Assembly: GCA_029844215.1 (NCBI GenBank)
Contig: CM056721.1
Span: 132,523,254-132,587,253 of the forward strand
Length of the DNA: 64,000 nucleotides
Source of the DNA: Przewalskia tangutica
Taxonomy: Eukaryota > Streptophyta > Magnoliopsida > Solanales > Solanaceae
Direction: 5' to 3'
The position numbers and the translations under genes are program-made. A model generated the notes under the pieces. The model saw nothing but the letters and a program-made list of their open reading frames with translations, was not told where the DNA came from and made no database searches. Below are positions 10,498 to 22,602 of this stretch, in pieces (within the stretch, counting starts at the first letter, position 1; every line of letters begins with the position of its first letter).

Positions 10498-10555
10498 GTC
10501 CAATATACATAAGGATACATGTGTATTTCATGTGTATACTTATATATATTTAACA
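10498..10555 (-). repeat. first 58 bp of the copia-E LTR, minus orientation
   Basis: On the minus strand TGTTAAATATATATAAG and ATACACATGTATCCTTATG match the LTR starts at 6180, 51895 and 62229. Homology stops at about TATTGGA, where gag C-terminal sequence begins. Confidence 0.75.
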
Positions 10556-10590
10556 GTATATAATAATTTACTATGTGTATATAAAATGAT

Positions 10591-11030
10591 ATCATTGTTG
10601 TATAAGTTGTGTATAATCAATGTATACTCATTAACTACACACACATTATATAATCACATAATAGACATGTTTGGAGACATTTCTTAAAGACAAGGATCAG
10701 ATCCAACCTTCACATATTATCTCAAGTGTATGTGTATTGAATATGTATCACTATTGTGTATGTATAGAAAATGCATCATACATATACAAATTGTGATTAA
10801 TTATTGTATAGAATATATATTCGAACCGTATGTGTATAGAATTTATCATTGTTGTATAATAAATGTATAATCAACGTATGCTCCTTAACTATACACATAT
10901 TATATAATTATTATGCACATAATATACATGTTTTGGAGATACTTCTTAAAGGCAACGATCAAAGACACATTCTTCACATATTATTCCAAGTGCATGTATA
11001 GATAATATGTATCACAATTGTATGTCTAAA
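10591..11030 (+). repeat. degenerate tandem duplication, unit about 255-265 bp
   Basis: The block starting ATCATTGTTGTATAA at 10591 recurs at 10845. Shared landmarks in the same order are AATCAATGTATAC, CATTATATAAT, a GACATGTTTGGAGA type block, TTCACATATTATT and GTATCAC. The copies have diverged noticeably. No coding content. Confidence 0.65.
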
Positions 11031-11072
11031 ACCATCACAAAATATAACTAAATGCGAATTAGATCGTGACAT

Positions 11073-11149
11073 TAAATCTGTGTTCATAATTTGCTGGGTA
11101 TTATGTGGATATATCACGATCTAAATGCCATATATTATGAACACAGATT
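11073..11149. repeat. short inverted repeat
   Basis: AAATCTGTGTTCATAAT near 11075 and its reverse complement ATTATGAACACAGATTT ending at 11149 form a 17-bp arm pair around about 40 bp. A further partial direct copy of GAACACAGAT follows. It could be a fold-back relic. Confidence 0.5.
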
Positions 11150-12111
11150 TGATGAACACAGATCTAAATGCCACCGGTGGTTAGAAGTTGACATTACTTT
11201 GCTCATAATGTTCAGTTCGGGTACTTTAGCTAATTTCAGGCAAAAATTTTGTCTTATATTTTTCCTTAAGGCCACATGGTGTACTTTTCCCAAGTTAGAA
11301 ACCGGAGATCCAACTGGGCGTGGGCAAGTTTCACGAAAGGCATGGACCAGTGGAACTAAAATTGAAAAGAAATGAAAAATTGACATAAATAGTCTCTCAC
11401 CAGAATAATAATTAATAAATATATATTTCTTCATTTAAAAAAGATTATATAGTTTGATTTGTCATAAATTTTAAAAAATAAAGGAAGACTATTGAAATGT
11501 ATTGTCCAAAATAAGACTTAGATATTTGTGTGGTTGTAAATTATTTAATAAAGTTAATTTATTTCTACATATAAAAATGTATAAATATTTTTGATACAAA
11601 CTAATAAGAAAAATAAGACAATTTTTTATATATTCATATTTAATAGGTATGAAAAATATATTTTATTTATAATATCATATATTTTTATATTTTTGGCTAG
11701 CGAATATAATTATTTTTTGGCCGGTATAACTTGCACTAAAGAAATACCAAGAAAAGGACTGATAATTCTGTTTGTTTTCACTTGCATTTTCTATTTCTCT
11801 TTTTTCTTTGTAAAAATGAATGTTGTGGGGCCTCCCTCCTTCCACTGTCTTTCCTCGAACATGGGAGGAAAAAGGAGCTGGCAAAAGGTTACTCCACTGC
11901 TTAGTGTCCCACAACAACTCCCATGTAATCCTACTTATTTTACTAATAAAATATTAAGATAATAAGAGAAAAGCTAATTTAATAGAGAAAAAAGGTTAGT
12001 TCATAGTTTAAAATTTCAAATTGTTAGATGAAATATGAATTCTCTGATATATTTAAAAGTTGTACCAAAAATATTGCTAGAGGAATTTATTAACCATTTT
12101 GAAACATAATA
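11150..12111. other. AT-rich stretch without recognised genes
   Basis: Reading frames of 80-125 codons here (for example 11591-11962) have composition typical of AT-rich noncoding DNA and no motifs. No element ends were found. Confidence 0.5.
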
Positions 12112-12219
12112 CTCCCTCCGTTCAAATTTATATGATGTAATTTAATTAGACATGAAATTTAATAAATAAAGAAAAACTTTTGAATCTTGTGATCTAAATA
12201 AGTCAAAGATATTTGTGTG

Positions 12220-12337
12220 TGTTAAGAGTCCCACATCGATAATGGAATAGAACATGGACTCCTTATATGGACTTGGACAATCCTCACCCTACAAGCTAGC
12301 TTTTGGGGTTGAGTTAGGCTCAAGATCCATTCTTATA
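12220..12337 (+). mobile_element. TRIM-like solo LTR, 118 bp, TSD GTGTG
   Basis: TGTTAAGAGTCCCACATCG opens the unit and CATTCTTATA closes it. GTGTG flanks it at 12215-12219 and 12338-12342. The interior GCTAGCTTTTGGGGTTGAG and CAATCCTC blocks are the hallmark of a very widespread short plant LTR repeat (TRIM class). The terminal CA has become TA. Its insertion splits the MITE exactly. Confidence 0.7.
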
Positions 12338-12414
12338 GTGTGATTATAGATCATCTCGTTAAGCGTAAAAAGTAAAATTTAAAATTAAATTATTATCAAG
12401 AAATGTGTCATTCT

Positions 12415-15400
12415 TGTTACACCTCGTAATACCATGGCTACTAATTGAGAACGTGATTAGGGATTTAAGATTTGAATTTTGGAAGGAAAGAATTATTACA
12501 TTTTTTATAGGATAATGTCGGAAAAACGACGGAAAATTATTAACTTGGAGTTTAATACTTATAATTAAATTTATGGACTTAGTATTGGATTATGAAGTAT
12601 CAGAATTGATAATATGGGGTCCGCCGAAAATTTCACAATTTTGCGGGGCCTTCAAAAATTATATATTTTGGCCAAGTATAGAATTATTATTGTGAAGACT
12701 TATTTTGGACCAATAGGAGGGGGACACGCGTCACCCCTCCACTTGTCTTGCTAGGATGACAACGCTTTCGATATTTTGAGACAAGGAAAAGTGGACAAGT
12801 GGGTCCCACTCCACTTGCCTATACATTTGTATATATCCAAGTCTTGGAAGACTTGGTTCATTGTAACTTCATCCAAAAGAAAGCTCTCATCTCTCTTCCT
12901 TTAGCTCATGATTTTCGAGAACCCGTGGCCTTCAACAACAAGAGTTGATTGGTCTATTTCTCCAAGATTAAGCCCCTAAACCAAGTGCTAAGCCAAGATC
13001 AATAATTCATCATTTGGAACTTGTGTTGGCTGAAACTTGCATTAAAAATCTTAGCTTGCTCGTCGACTTTTTGGAGGTAAAACGTGAAGAGAAGTTGGTT
13101 ATAAGGTTGTAGTGGATACATGAAAGTGATTGGAACTCGAAGAAATGGAGCAAAACGAAAACTGCGGGCCAAAAAACTTGGGGCAGTGTCACGGCATTTG
13201 GGCTATATTTTGGTAAGAACTCTTCTTCCTCTTGAAGTAATTGGATATTACATATTGTTATAGTATATAGATGAGCTTGCGTTAAGGAAGAAATGGAAAA
13301 TAAGAAATGTATGTGATATATGTTTGTGTTGGCCAAGAATGGACTATTTTCGAATCTTTGGAGTTTGTTGGTTAGTGTTGTTGTTATCTTCACCTATTGC
13401 ATGTTATAATGGAGTAATATTGTTGTTAATAAGTTGACATAACTTATATAGAAGTTTTGGAACTTGAATTGGAATAAAATGGATTAAGGAAAGAGTTATC
13501 GGATTGTAGTTGTTGGCCGTGGAATCTATAAAATTGTTGGACGTTATTATGCAGTTTTTATGGACTGTTTTGTGGTGTTAGGCTGCTGAAAAATCAGCCA
13601 CCTAAATGCATGTTTAAATGTAGTAGTTGCTAATGAAAGTCCTAAGGGATTAAGGGTGTAAAAAGGGTGTTAAAAGGCTTCACATTTTACCCTTATCGTT
13701 GATGGAATTGTGGACTATTTTTATGGATTATTTTGTATAGATTAAGGGGCTGGATTTTACACGTAAAGAAGACTTGTAATCCCCTTTGATTGTTGATTGG
13801 TTGTGCCTTAAATGAGGCTTCATTGTTGTTGAATTCGGGCCTTGAAAAAAGTGAAAAAGTACGTATAAACGGGGAAGTGCTGCCCAAATTTTCGTAGAAT
13901 AAGAGGACATTTACTTGGTATTAATCTACCTTAGAAAGCATGAAGTTGATAGAAGTGTTATTGTCATTTTAGGTTGAAGTACTACGTGTGACATATTCTA
14001 CTTAGCGTGTGGATTAAGCCGAAGAGGTATGTGAACTATCATTTCTTTTTCTAGCATGATTCCTTGTTATAAAGTGAGTGGATTCTACTCCTTAATGATG
14101 TAATTCATTGATAGTACTTTGGATTTCCTAAAATAGAAGTTGTTCCATATACTTCTTTGATAGTACTTTGGATTTCTTAAAATAGAAGTTGTTATATATA
14201 TTCTCTTGATAGTATTTTGGGTGTTATAAAATGGAAGTTGTTATATCCATTCTCTTTATAGTACTTTGGGTGTTATAAAATGAAAGTTGTTATATTCATT
14301 CTCTTGATAGTACTTTGGGTTCATTTTCCTAATAATGCAAGATGTGAAAATGTCTTTGTTTGTCTAAAAGAAAAAATGTAATAGTGCCTTGGTCTTTATA
14401 AAAAGAAGTTCATTATTTGTGTATGGTACACGAGATGTTGGTACCTAGGTTTGTCTAAAATAAAGTTCATTATTTGTGTATGGTACATGAGATGTTGGTA
14501 CCTTGGGTTTTATTCCTTGACAGTATTTGTGTATATTTGCTCCATGGATGTGCTTTCATGATGCGAGTAGAGATACTCATGCGAGTATAAATACCTATGC
14601 AGGTTCGATTCTTATGTGGGTTCGATTCCCATGAATAATATTCACGGACAAGATCCGTGATGCGAGTAGAGATACTCATGCGGGTATAATTATCTATGCA
14701 GGTTCGATTTCCAGGAAAAAGATATACATAATGATTCTTGGGCATGTGTCCCTGTCTTTGATGTGACACTTATTTTGAAAAGATACAATTGATTTTATAT
14801 TATATCATGGACTTGCTGACAGTGATGTTGGAATTCCACGGGCATGCTTCTGTGATATTGATTATATATTGTTCTATAGACGTGCCGACAGTGATGTTGG
14901 AGTTTCACGGGCATACTTCTGTGATATTGATTATATATTATTCTATAGACGTTTTTTTAAAAGGCACAGTTGACTCACAGTAATCTTGTAATGCTGATGA
15001 TACAAGATGTCTGATGATCTGATGTCTCGATACATTAGTACTGATGGTATAGTAATCGATAATCTGATGAAATGCGATGATACGGTAATCTGATGTCTGA
15101 TGGTACAATGATACATCGATACTGATAATGCGATACATCTGATGAGTACGATGATATAGTAATCTGATGAAATGCGGTGGTACAATGATCTGATGAATGC
15201 GATGGTACAGTGCAGAGATACAAGGTAAAGTTGACTCTCATCACTCTATTTGAAAAAGGCACAGTGTACTGATATTCGATTATTATACTTGTCTCTTGTT
15301 ATCTTTTTGGCATGTTATAATATCATTTACAGTACTTATTGTTTCACATACTTGGTACATTTTCCGTACTGACCCCCTTTCCCCAGGGGGTTGCGTTTAT

Positions 15401-15785
15401 GCCGCATGTTTAGGTACGCAGTTCGGTGATCTGCAAGTGTACGATCTTTGCTCAGAGTTTTGGGATAGCTCCATTGTTTCGGAGTTGTCATTTTGGTACA
15501 GTCTTGATTTTAGACTTGTGTATATTCAGGGTACGACGGGACCTTGTCCCGTCATAGTATATTGTCTTAGATGTCTGTATTCATATGTGGGATTGGACTC
15601 GTGTATATTGTAGTTTCGTTTGACTTATATATATATAGCGGCGATCTTGTCGGCTTTGCCTTTGCTTGTTTTAAAAGAAAAAAAAATGATGAGTATCTTT
15701 ATCTTCCGCGAGTTACTTGGAACGAATTAGAAGAAGGGTGTCCAGGTAGGACACCAGTCGTGAGTCCGGGGTTCGGATCGTGACA
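12415..15785 (+). mobile_element. long solo LTR, 3371 bp, gypsy (Del/Tekay-like?), TSD ATTCT
   Basis: It starts TGTTACACCTCGTAAT and ends GGATCGTGACA, flanked by ATTCT at 12410-12414 and 15786-15790. Near the right end it has the GGGGGTTGCGTTTATGCCGC and CAGGTAGGACACCAG blocks, which are shared with the second copy at 53514-57092. Only LTR sequence is present, so it is a solo LTR. The Del/Tekay assignment rests on LTR length and general look, from memory of Solanaceae repeats. Confidence 0.8.
14100..15240 (+). repeat. tandem repeats inside the long solo LTR
   Basis: There are four copies of a roughly 58-bp unit (GATAGTACTTTGG, then TAAAATAGAAGTTGTT) at about 14105-14330, two copies of a 68-bp unit (CGACAGTGATGTTGGA, then CACGGGCAT) at about 14815-14950, and a degenerate run of CTGATG-type motifs at about 14990-15215. 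Related but rearranged blocks occur in the second LTR at about 56060-56400. Confidence 0.7.
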
Positions 15786-15917
15786 ATTCTTTTTAGGACT
15801 GAGTAGAAAGAAAAATATATCGTATAAATTGGGACACATAAAGTACAACTAAAAGATGGATTAGTAGCATTTCTGGTCCAACAATTATTGATAAATTAGG
15901 GCTTTAGCCTTTGTGAT

Positions 15918-18900
15918 TATACCTGTCAACGATCGGGTTGACCGACCGGGCCAGGTTGACCGGTAGTTTAGGGCCAGGCCGGGCCGTAAGGCATCTGGGT
16001 TGGGGTTGGATTGGCCCCAACCCGCACGAGTTATAAAAATACCGGTAAGGCGGGCCAGGTTAGGCGATAACGGAAAACCGATTTCATTCTGGTTGGCCGG
16101 GGCCGGTAACAAAAAAAAAAAAAAAAAAATTAAAAATTTTGCCCAAACGGTATTGTTACCGTTGGGCTTGGGAGGGGGGGCAGGGGCCTTGCCAACTGTC
16201 ATTTCGACCGTTGGCCCTATTTTTTTTTTTTTTTTTTTTTTGTTTATTTATTTATTTTAATTCCATTTTTACCCTTTAAAAATTTTATAAATTCTCTATA
16301 TTTTCTTCATTTTTATCACACAATATTTCTCTCAATTCTCTTATTCTCATACTCTCTTAATCATCTTTATTATCAATTTTCAAGTTATTATTATTATTAG
16401 TTTTCAAATTCAAAGTAGCAAGACTTCGAGCTTGAGTTTCTATTGAATTCTGAATTCCGAAGTTTGGTACACTCGTTTCATTCTCTAATTATTTTATTAA
16501 ATTATCATATTTATTTGTTGATTATTTAAATATTTTATAATGTCTTTACTAAGGGGAATTGCGTCGGATCTTGTAGTAAATCTAGTTGAGGGTAAAAATC
16601 ATGAGGTTCTTCATCATCTAATCAAAATATAGATTATGATCAAATGCAAGAAGATTTTGGAATAGAAGATAATGAATGTGATAACGTTCAATTAGATAAT
16701 ATTGTTGAACTTGAAGAACAAGAACCTCCTACGCCTACTAGTGTTCCTTCTGTCAATGTTGGTACTGCTAGTGGTAGTCGTAGTCGTAGACCTCCTTTAC
16801 CAGAATCAGTAGCAAGAAAAAAAAAGAGTAAAGTGTGGCTCTTTTATGATAAAATTGTGGGTACTGATAGAGTTAAATGTAATATTTGTGGGAAAACTTA
16901 TAAACATAAGACAGGGGGTGGTGACAGGGGAACGGGAACTATAGCTAGACATATAAAATACGATCATACGGCACAATGGAATGCTGTCCCTGATTTAGAA
17001 CCCGATCAACAACAACTTAATCCATTAACTGGGGGGTTGGCTAAGTACGATCCAAAAAAAGATCGCATTGAATTAACAAAAATGATTGTCGGAGGTTGTT
17101 TGCCTTTTTCTTTTGCTTCTTCTTCATATTTAATTACATATATTCAAAGAGTATATAATCCTTTTTTTAAAGGTGTTCCTCGTAGTACTACTAGAACCGA
17201 TATTTTTAGACTTCATAATGATTATGTTATTTTCTTGCAATATTTGTTTGCTAACCTTCCATGCCATGTTAGTTTTACTTCAGACATTGGACATGCATTG
17301 AACGATTATGATTATTTAACAATTACTTGTCATTGGATTGATGAAAATTTTAGAATGGAAAAACGTATTATTGCTTTTGCGTATGACGATGATCAAAGTC
17401 ATACTGGAAAATATATAAAGCGAAACTATTTGTTTTTATGCCCAAAAATATAATCTTTATAATAAAATACTTTGTGTATCATTCGATAATGCATCTAATA
17501 ATCCGTTGTTGTAGATCTTTTAAAGCGGAAGTACAACCACCACTTCGATATATTTCATGTTCGTTGTGCTTGTCATATTTATAATTTAATTGTTAAAAGT
17601 GGTCTTGATTTATTTTCACCAAATAAAACTTGTCAAAAGAAATTGGAGTTATTCAGTAATAATAAGAAAAATAGAATTATAAAATTTAAAGAAAAATGTA
17701 AACAATTTAATTTGAGACCTAAATTCATGCCGTAAGAGATTATTACACGGTGGAATTATACTTATTTATTTTTAAAAGAATGTTATAAGTATAAAGACCC
17801 CATAACACATGTTGCAAATGCGCATTGTAAGAACGTGATGTATATGTTAACAAGCGAACATTGGAAATCAATTGGTGAACTTTTAAAAATTTTACGTAAA
17901 TTTTACACCGAATTGAATTTTCGGATCTTATTACCCAATGATTTGTAATGCTTTAGCTCATATAGCTAAAATTTCATATTTACTTTATGGTTTAAAATCA
18001 AATGTGAAATATAAAGATGCGATTCTGATTATGTTTGAAAAGTTTAAAAATATTTTTTCCTATTCACGATGTTTATTGTATTGTGCGATCTTAAATCCTT
18101 CTATTAAAAAAGTAGATTGTCATAATTTAATATTTAGTTTATATACTTTTATGGAAATAGGTCAAACAGAAACTCCATCTTCATTTGATTGCATAAGTAA
18201 ACTTGATACTAATTTAACTACATTATATGAATATTATGCTACATTACATGATAACACCAACTCTGCTACTAATATTCCTTCTAGTTACGGTTACGTGTAC
18301 ACTGCGAGTTGATGATGACGATGAAGAAGAATCTTTAGACATATGGAGCACTTTTACAACACAACCAACCACAAGCCGATCTTGCGATGAGATGCAATTT
18401 TATTTGCAAAAGTCAGCGGAGCCGAAGAAAATTTTTGACCCTTTACAATGGTGGCAGGATAACAAAAGGAAATTCCCGGTACTTGCAGCGATGACCCGGA
18501 ATGTTCTTAATGTGTCGATCTCAACAGTGACTTCTGAAAGTGCATTTAGCCAAGCTCGAGATCAAATAGGAGACACACGTCACTCATTGGGTGGAAGCAC
18601 ATTAGAAGTGTTAGTCTGCTTAAGGGATTGGATCAGATCAGAGAGAAGAAATCAAGGATGTGGAGACGTTAATTCTCCGGAAGATGAAGAAATAGGCAAT
18701 ATTTTGGAAGGCGGGAGCGGAGGCGGGACTGAAAGTAATACTCCAGATTTAGAGGCTATGTAGCATAACCAATTCAATCAACCTATAGATTACGAAGAAC
18801 TTGCAAAAAAGATGCATAATATGTAAATAAAATTATTATTACTTCATTATGTACTTTTATTAACGTTATGAAAGTTCAAAAGTTTACATCTTATCATTAA

Positions 18901-19293
18901 TTTTAATTTTACTATCTATTTAGTTGCTAATCTGTTATTACTTATTTGTTAACTTATATCTACTAATCTAATAAATTAATAAAAGTATAATTACAAATTT
19001 ACAATATAAAGTTATAAATTATAAACTGTATAAAGTATAAAGTTATAAACTATAAAATAAAAAGTTAACTTTAAAGTTTCAATTTTAATATATACAACTA
19101 AATTATATATTATATTATTATATTACATATTTAAATTGAATTTAGTTTATATTATAGAAAATAAATACTAGAAATTAAAAAAATAGAAACCGGACCAGGT
19201 AGGACTGTTCGACTGAATCATGCGGGCGACACGAAATCCAGATGACCGGACTGGGTTCAGAGTCGGATCGGGTCAGCCCGTTAGACACCTTTA
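15918..19293 (+). mobile_element. hAT transposon (hAT-1), 8-bp TSD TTTGTGAT
   Basis: TTTGTGAT at 15910-15917 and 19294-19301 is an exact 8-bp duplication, as expected for hAT elements. The ends are imperfect inverted repeats: TATACCTGTCAACG on the left against TAAAGGTGTCTAACG read inward from the right. GC-rich blocks with GGGCC and CCGGG lie just inside both ends and contrast with the AT-rich interior. The interior holds one transposase gene on the plus strand, broken by frameshifts. Confidence 0.88.
16644..18763 (+). pseudogene. hAT transposase with BED zinc finger, frameshifted
   Basis: The N-terminal part (16644-17453, 269 codons) has an acidic leader, then a BED-type finger with CNIC and HIKYDH ligands preceded by VWLFYDK. 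The catalytic core starts with NPFFKGVPRSTTRTD and SFTSDIGHA, then DYDYLTITCHWID. After a stop at 17451-17453 the frame is broken, but SFDNAS at about 17480 and a CACHIYNLIV-like block at about 17566 continue the family pattern. The C-terminal hAT dimerisation domain is intact at about 18420-18640: FDPLQWWQDNKRKFPVLAAM and TVTSESAFS, ending with CLRDWI. Overlapping frames at 17938-18312 and 18227-18763 show at least two frameshifts. It is related to hAT-2 at 41429-44986. Confidence 0.85.
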
Positions 19294-19301
19294 TTTGTGA
19301 T

Positions 19302-20684
19302 ATATGATTGTGTTAATTAAAATATTACTTGTGAATTTTCACAATTTTACTATAATTATTAATATTATTTTGTCACTTAATTACTCATATGTGTTATGTA
19401 AAGTTTATAATGGTGCTTCATATTTGATAATAATATAATTCTAAAAATAATTTAAATATAATATATTACACATTTTAATTAATTGAATATCAAATGTGTG
19501 AGTCAAATATCATAAAAATAAAAATAAAACAATAATTAAAGAACTAAAAATGCTGGTCCATTCTCCCCTAAAAGAGTGTCGTATGGATCGGAGTAGAGAA
19601 GATAATTGTAGATCTTATGAAATTGAGTCAGAGTTGCTGGTAAATATAATATTATATTTGAAAAAAGTTATGATTTGACACTAAAAAGAGAAGCTTTCTG
19701 AACTGTTTCTTTTATCTTGACATGGACTCGACCTTTTCCAAATGGTAGCAAAATTGAGTTGTTTGACCCTTGACTTTAGAGTGATCTCAAATTATTTATT
19801 TTTATATGTCGTTTAAAAATATTAATTAAAAGAAATAAATAATTATTTTTATTTTTATTTATTTGTAAGTTATAATCTTTCTCTATTCAATATTTATTTT
19901 ATTTATGTGTTATCTCTATTAATTGATAAAATTCTATTAAGAGTAAAATAGGAAAAAGGGTAAATTGAGTCTTGAATTTCTAAAATAAATAAATAATTAG
20001 AGATAATTATTTTTAATAATCACGATAAATAATTTGAGACCGATGGAGTTATATTATCTTTTCATGTTTTGAAAGGAAACACTTTATAATCAACATAGAA
20101 TGGAAATAATGACACTTCCTTCTATTATATATACTAGCAAGATGTTTAATATTTTGACTTTTTAAAAATCAAAAAATATTTATTAGCTGTTTTTTAAAGA
20201 AAAGTTTATTCTTATTGTTCCAATTAGTTATGTTAAATTTTAATTAAGTACGATTTTTAAAAAAGAGATAAATGTTAAATTGGACAAATACCTTAATAAT
20301 TAAGACATTAAATATGTTAGGGGGGGTGTAAAAAAAATCTTAAAAGGCACTATATGTGCAATTTCCCGAATTACTATTCTAACAAGGCATAAAGCAATTA
20401 ATAATTCATTCAAGAAACATAGTATAAGTCTATAAGATAGGAGTAATTTGATCAAATAATCTTGTGATTGTTGCAATTAAATAATTTTCTCAATAGGTGT
20501 CTCAATACCTTAAATTATTTTACAGTTATAGATTTGAATAAAATAAATAGGACTCTGGACCTAGAGTGTTTATTTTGTTTCTTTTTGTGTCACCAAAATT
20601 ACACCAATGAAGAGTATAATAGTCCTCGTGGGAAGGGTGGTAAGTGGGCCCGTAAATTTTTGGGATGTTACGTACAATAGGGCT
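19302..20684. other. non-genic AT-rich region
   Basis: It contains one Stowaway-like MITE relic (separate entry) and no recognised gene. A reading frame at 20468-20680 has no motif. Confidence 0.5.
19776..20052. mobile_element. degenerate Stowaway-like MITE
   Basis: CTCAAATTATTTATTTTTA near the left end pairs with ACGATAAATAATTTGAGAC near the right end, followed by CGATGGAGTTA. The outermost bases on the left have decayed. The length is about 275 bp. Confidence 0.5.
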
Positions 20685-20687
20685 TTA

Positions 20688-21759
20688 GGGTCTGTTTAGC
20701 CAAGCTTCTGGAAAAATATTTCTGTTTCTTAGAAGTAGTTCTGCAGAAACTGTTTTTAGAGAATCAGTTAGGGTGTTTGACCTATAATTATAGAAGTACT
20801 TATGAGAAACAGAAACAGTTTTCTGTTTGGCCCACATTTATGCAAATTTACTAGAATATTCTTTTAATAGATTTAAAATTATTTAAAATATTATTTTCTA
20901 TCATATGTTTCTGAAAATTAGTATATCTTTACAATTTAATAATTTTAATTTTTTTTATTTAATTGCAACATTTAACCAAAAAATAATATTATATCAGACA
21001 TAAAATGTAACGATATGAGAAATAGACTGAATATGTCCAAACCTACCCCTCGCCCTACCCACACCTATCCCCACCCCATCCTCAAATTTATATGTCATAT
21101 TTTTTTACTTTTATAAAAAATATAATTTTTTTCTTCCCCCTTACCCCCCACCCCGCCCTACCCCCAAGGCCCCAACCCCACCTCATTGCCCTACCTCATC
21201 CTCAAATTTCTACTTCATATTCTTTGTTACTTTTATAAAAAATGATTGAAAGTATGAATTTTTTTCTTACATTCACTACTACTCCCCCCCTCCCCTCCGT
21301 CCGCCTACCCCATTCTCAAATTTTTATTTTATATATTTTTTTACTTTTATAAACAATTTATAAAAAATATAATTTTTTTTCTTACCCCCCGACCCACACC
21401 TATCCCCACCCCATTGCCCTACCCTATCCTCAAATTTTTATTTCATATTTTTTGTTACTTTTATTTTTTTCTTACCCCCGCCCTACTCCATTCTCAAATT
21501 TCTTAATTATATGGGGATATTATATGTGATTAAAAGGAATTTTGTGTAAAGAAAAGGGTAAATGAGTCCTTTTTTTTTATTTAATGAGAAAAATGGCTTC
21601 TCGATAAGCACTTTTGGAGAAGCACTAAATTGTTGTTTCTGCTTCTCTTCACTTTTTGGCTTCTGAAAAAAGTGTTTATACTTCTGGAAAGTACTTGTTT
21701 GGCCAAAAATGTGTTTTTCCACTGGAGAAACACTTTCAGAAGTTTGGCCAAACAGGTAC
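20688..21759 (+). mobile_element. PIF/Harbinger-like non-autonomous element, copy 1
   Basis: GGGTCTGTTTAGCCAAGC at the left and GGCCAAACAGGTAC at the right form imperfect inverted ends, flanked by TTA at 20685-20687 and 21760-21762. Just inside, AAACACTTT/AGAAGT-type arms also fold back. The centre is a run of C-rich direct repeats (about 21040-21500; CCCACCCC, CTCAAATTTNTATTTCATAT and TTACTTTTATAAAAAAT, period roughly 110-125 bp). A second copy in the opposite orientation lies at 33943-35211. The right terminus carries a one-base insertion relative to that copy. It has no coding capacity. Confidence 0.75.
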
Positions 21760-21762
21760 TTA

Positions 21763-22500
21763 CTTGCCTCCTCCGGTAGGATCCAATACAACTATGATTG
21801 CTCCTCGTCAGTTGAATATATTTTTTTCTGAATATTTAGTTAGACTATTTACATCACATCTCTTAAGATATGATTCTTACTCGAACTCTACTAATACGAA
21901 ATACGTTATACACTAAATTGTCTCTTTTCTTCCCGACTAGGGTGAATCCATGGTCATCTCAAATATTTTGGGGGGCCTGTTCTAATTCATAAAAATGAGT
22001 CTTAATTAGACTAAGACTTGCGAATTATGAGTCTTTACAGTAAATTCTGGCTAATACTAAATGAAAAATGAAAAAGGGACCCTAAAATTTTTCATTTTTC
22101 ATTTTTCGTGGAGCGCTGTGCGGTAGCACACTTCGCACAGATCCAAAGACGGTCATGAGTGAATCCATATTTCATAATTAATAGGGGAGAAGAAGGTAAA
22201 TAAGAGAATGCTTTAATGTGGAATTGGAATGTCATACCAAAGTATTGGGAAATTAAGGTGTGTTTGGTATGGGAAAATTTAAATTTTTTTTTTTTTTTAT
22301 ATTTTTATTGGTTAGTTAATGTTTTTTTCAAAATAAGTTCTTTGAAAATGTGAAAACAAATTTTCTACTCAAATTAGAGAAAACAAATTTAATACACATT
22401 CATCATTATTCATTAACTCTCTTCTCCCCATCCTCTAACAACTTCCCACCGCTCATCGCCCCATCATTAGTCCCTATCCACACCCCATCATTCTCCCCAT
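21763..22500. other. non-genic region
   Basis: It contains a GC-richer segment at 22110-22160, a TGTTTGGTATGG motif at about 22262 that could be a lone end of a PIF-like element, and repeated CCCCATCCTCTAACAAC at about 22427 and 22495. No genes were recognised. Confidence 0.45.
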
Positions 22501-22602
22501 CCTCTAACAACAATTAAATTTTACAGTAATAAAATCTACTAAAAATCACTTATAATTATGCGAGCTATCCGTTTTGGTAGTACTCAATGGTACAACATAA
22601 GT

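Larger units (their letters stand above)
6180..10555. mobile_element. rearranged Ty1/copia element (copia-E) with an inverted interior
   Basis: The left side is in plus orientation: a 5' LTR (6180-7747, split by a solo LTR), a PBS (7748), a leader and the first codons of gag (7881-7902). At about 7903 the orientation flips. The rest reads on the minus strand as gag C-terminus, protease, integrase and the first part of RT, and at 10498-10555 it joins the first 58 bp of the same LTR, also on the minus strand. Both outer ends therefore begin TGTTAAATA reading inward. The bases outside them (CTGCA on the left, GTATA on the right) do not match as a target duplication. The family is the same as copia-B at 51895-62536. 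Confidence 0.78.
12112..15843 (+). mobile_element. Stowaway-like MITE, split by two solo LTRs
   Basis: The element starts CTCCCTCCGTTCAAATTTAT next to TA at 12110-12111. It continues through AAATAAGTCAAAGATATTTGTG, then ATTATAGATCATCTCGTTAAG and a GTGTCATTCT block, and ends in ATCGTATAAATTGGGACAC at about 15822-15843. The 3' end has lost the clean GGAGGGAG. Removing the two insertions (12220-12337 and 12415-15785) leaves a MITE of about 240 bp. Confidence 0.65.

Noticed and set aside
11591..11962. 123-codon reading frame with hydrophobic stretches
   Set aside because: AT-rich noncoding composition, no motif, and no promoter or splice evidence. Hydrophobic runs come from T-rich codons.
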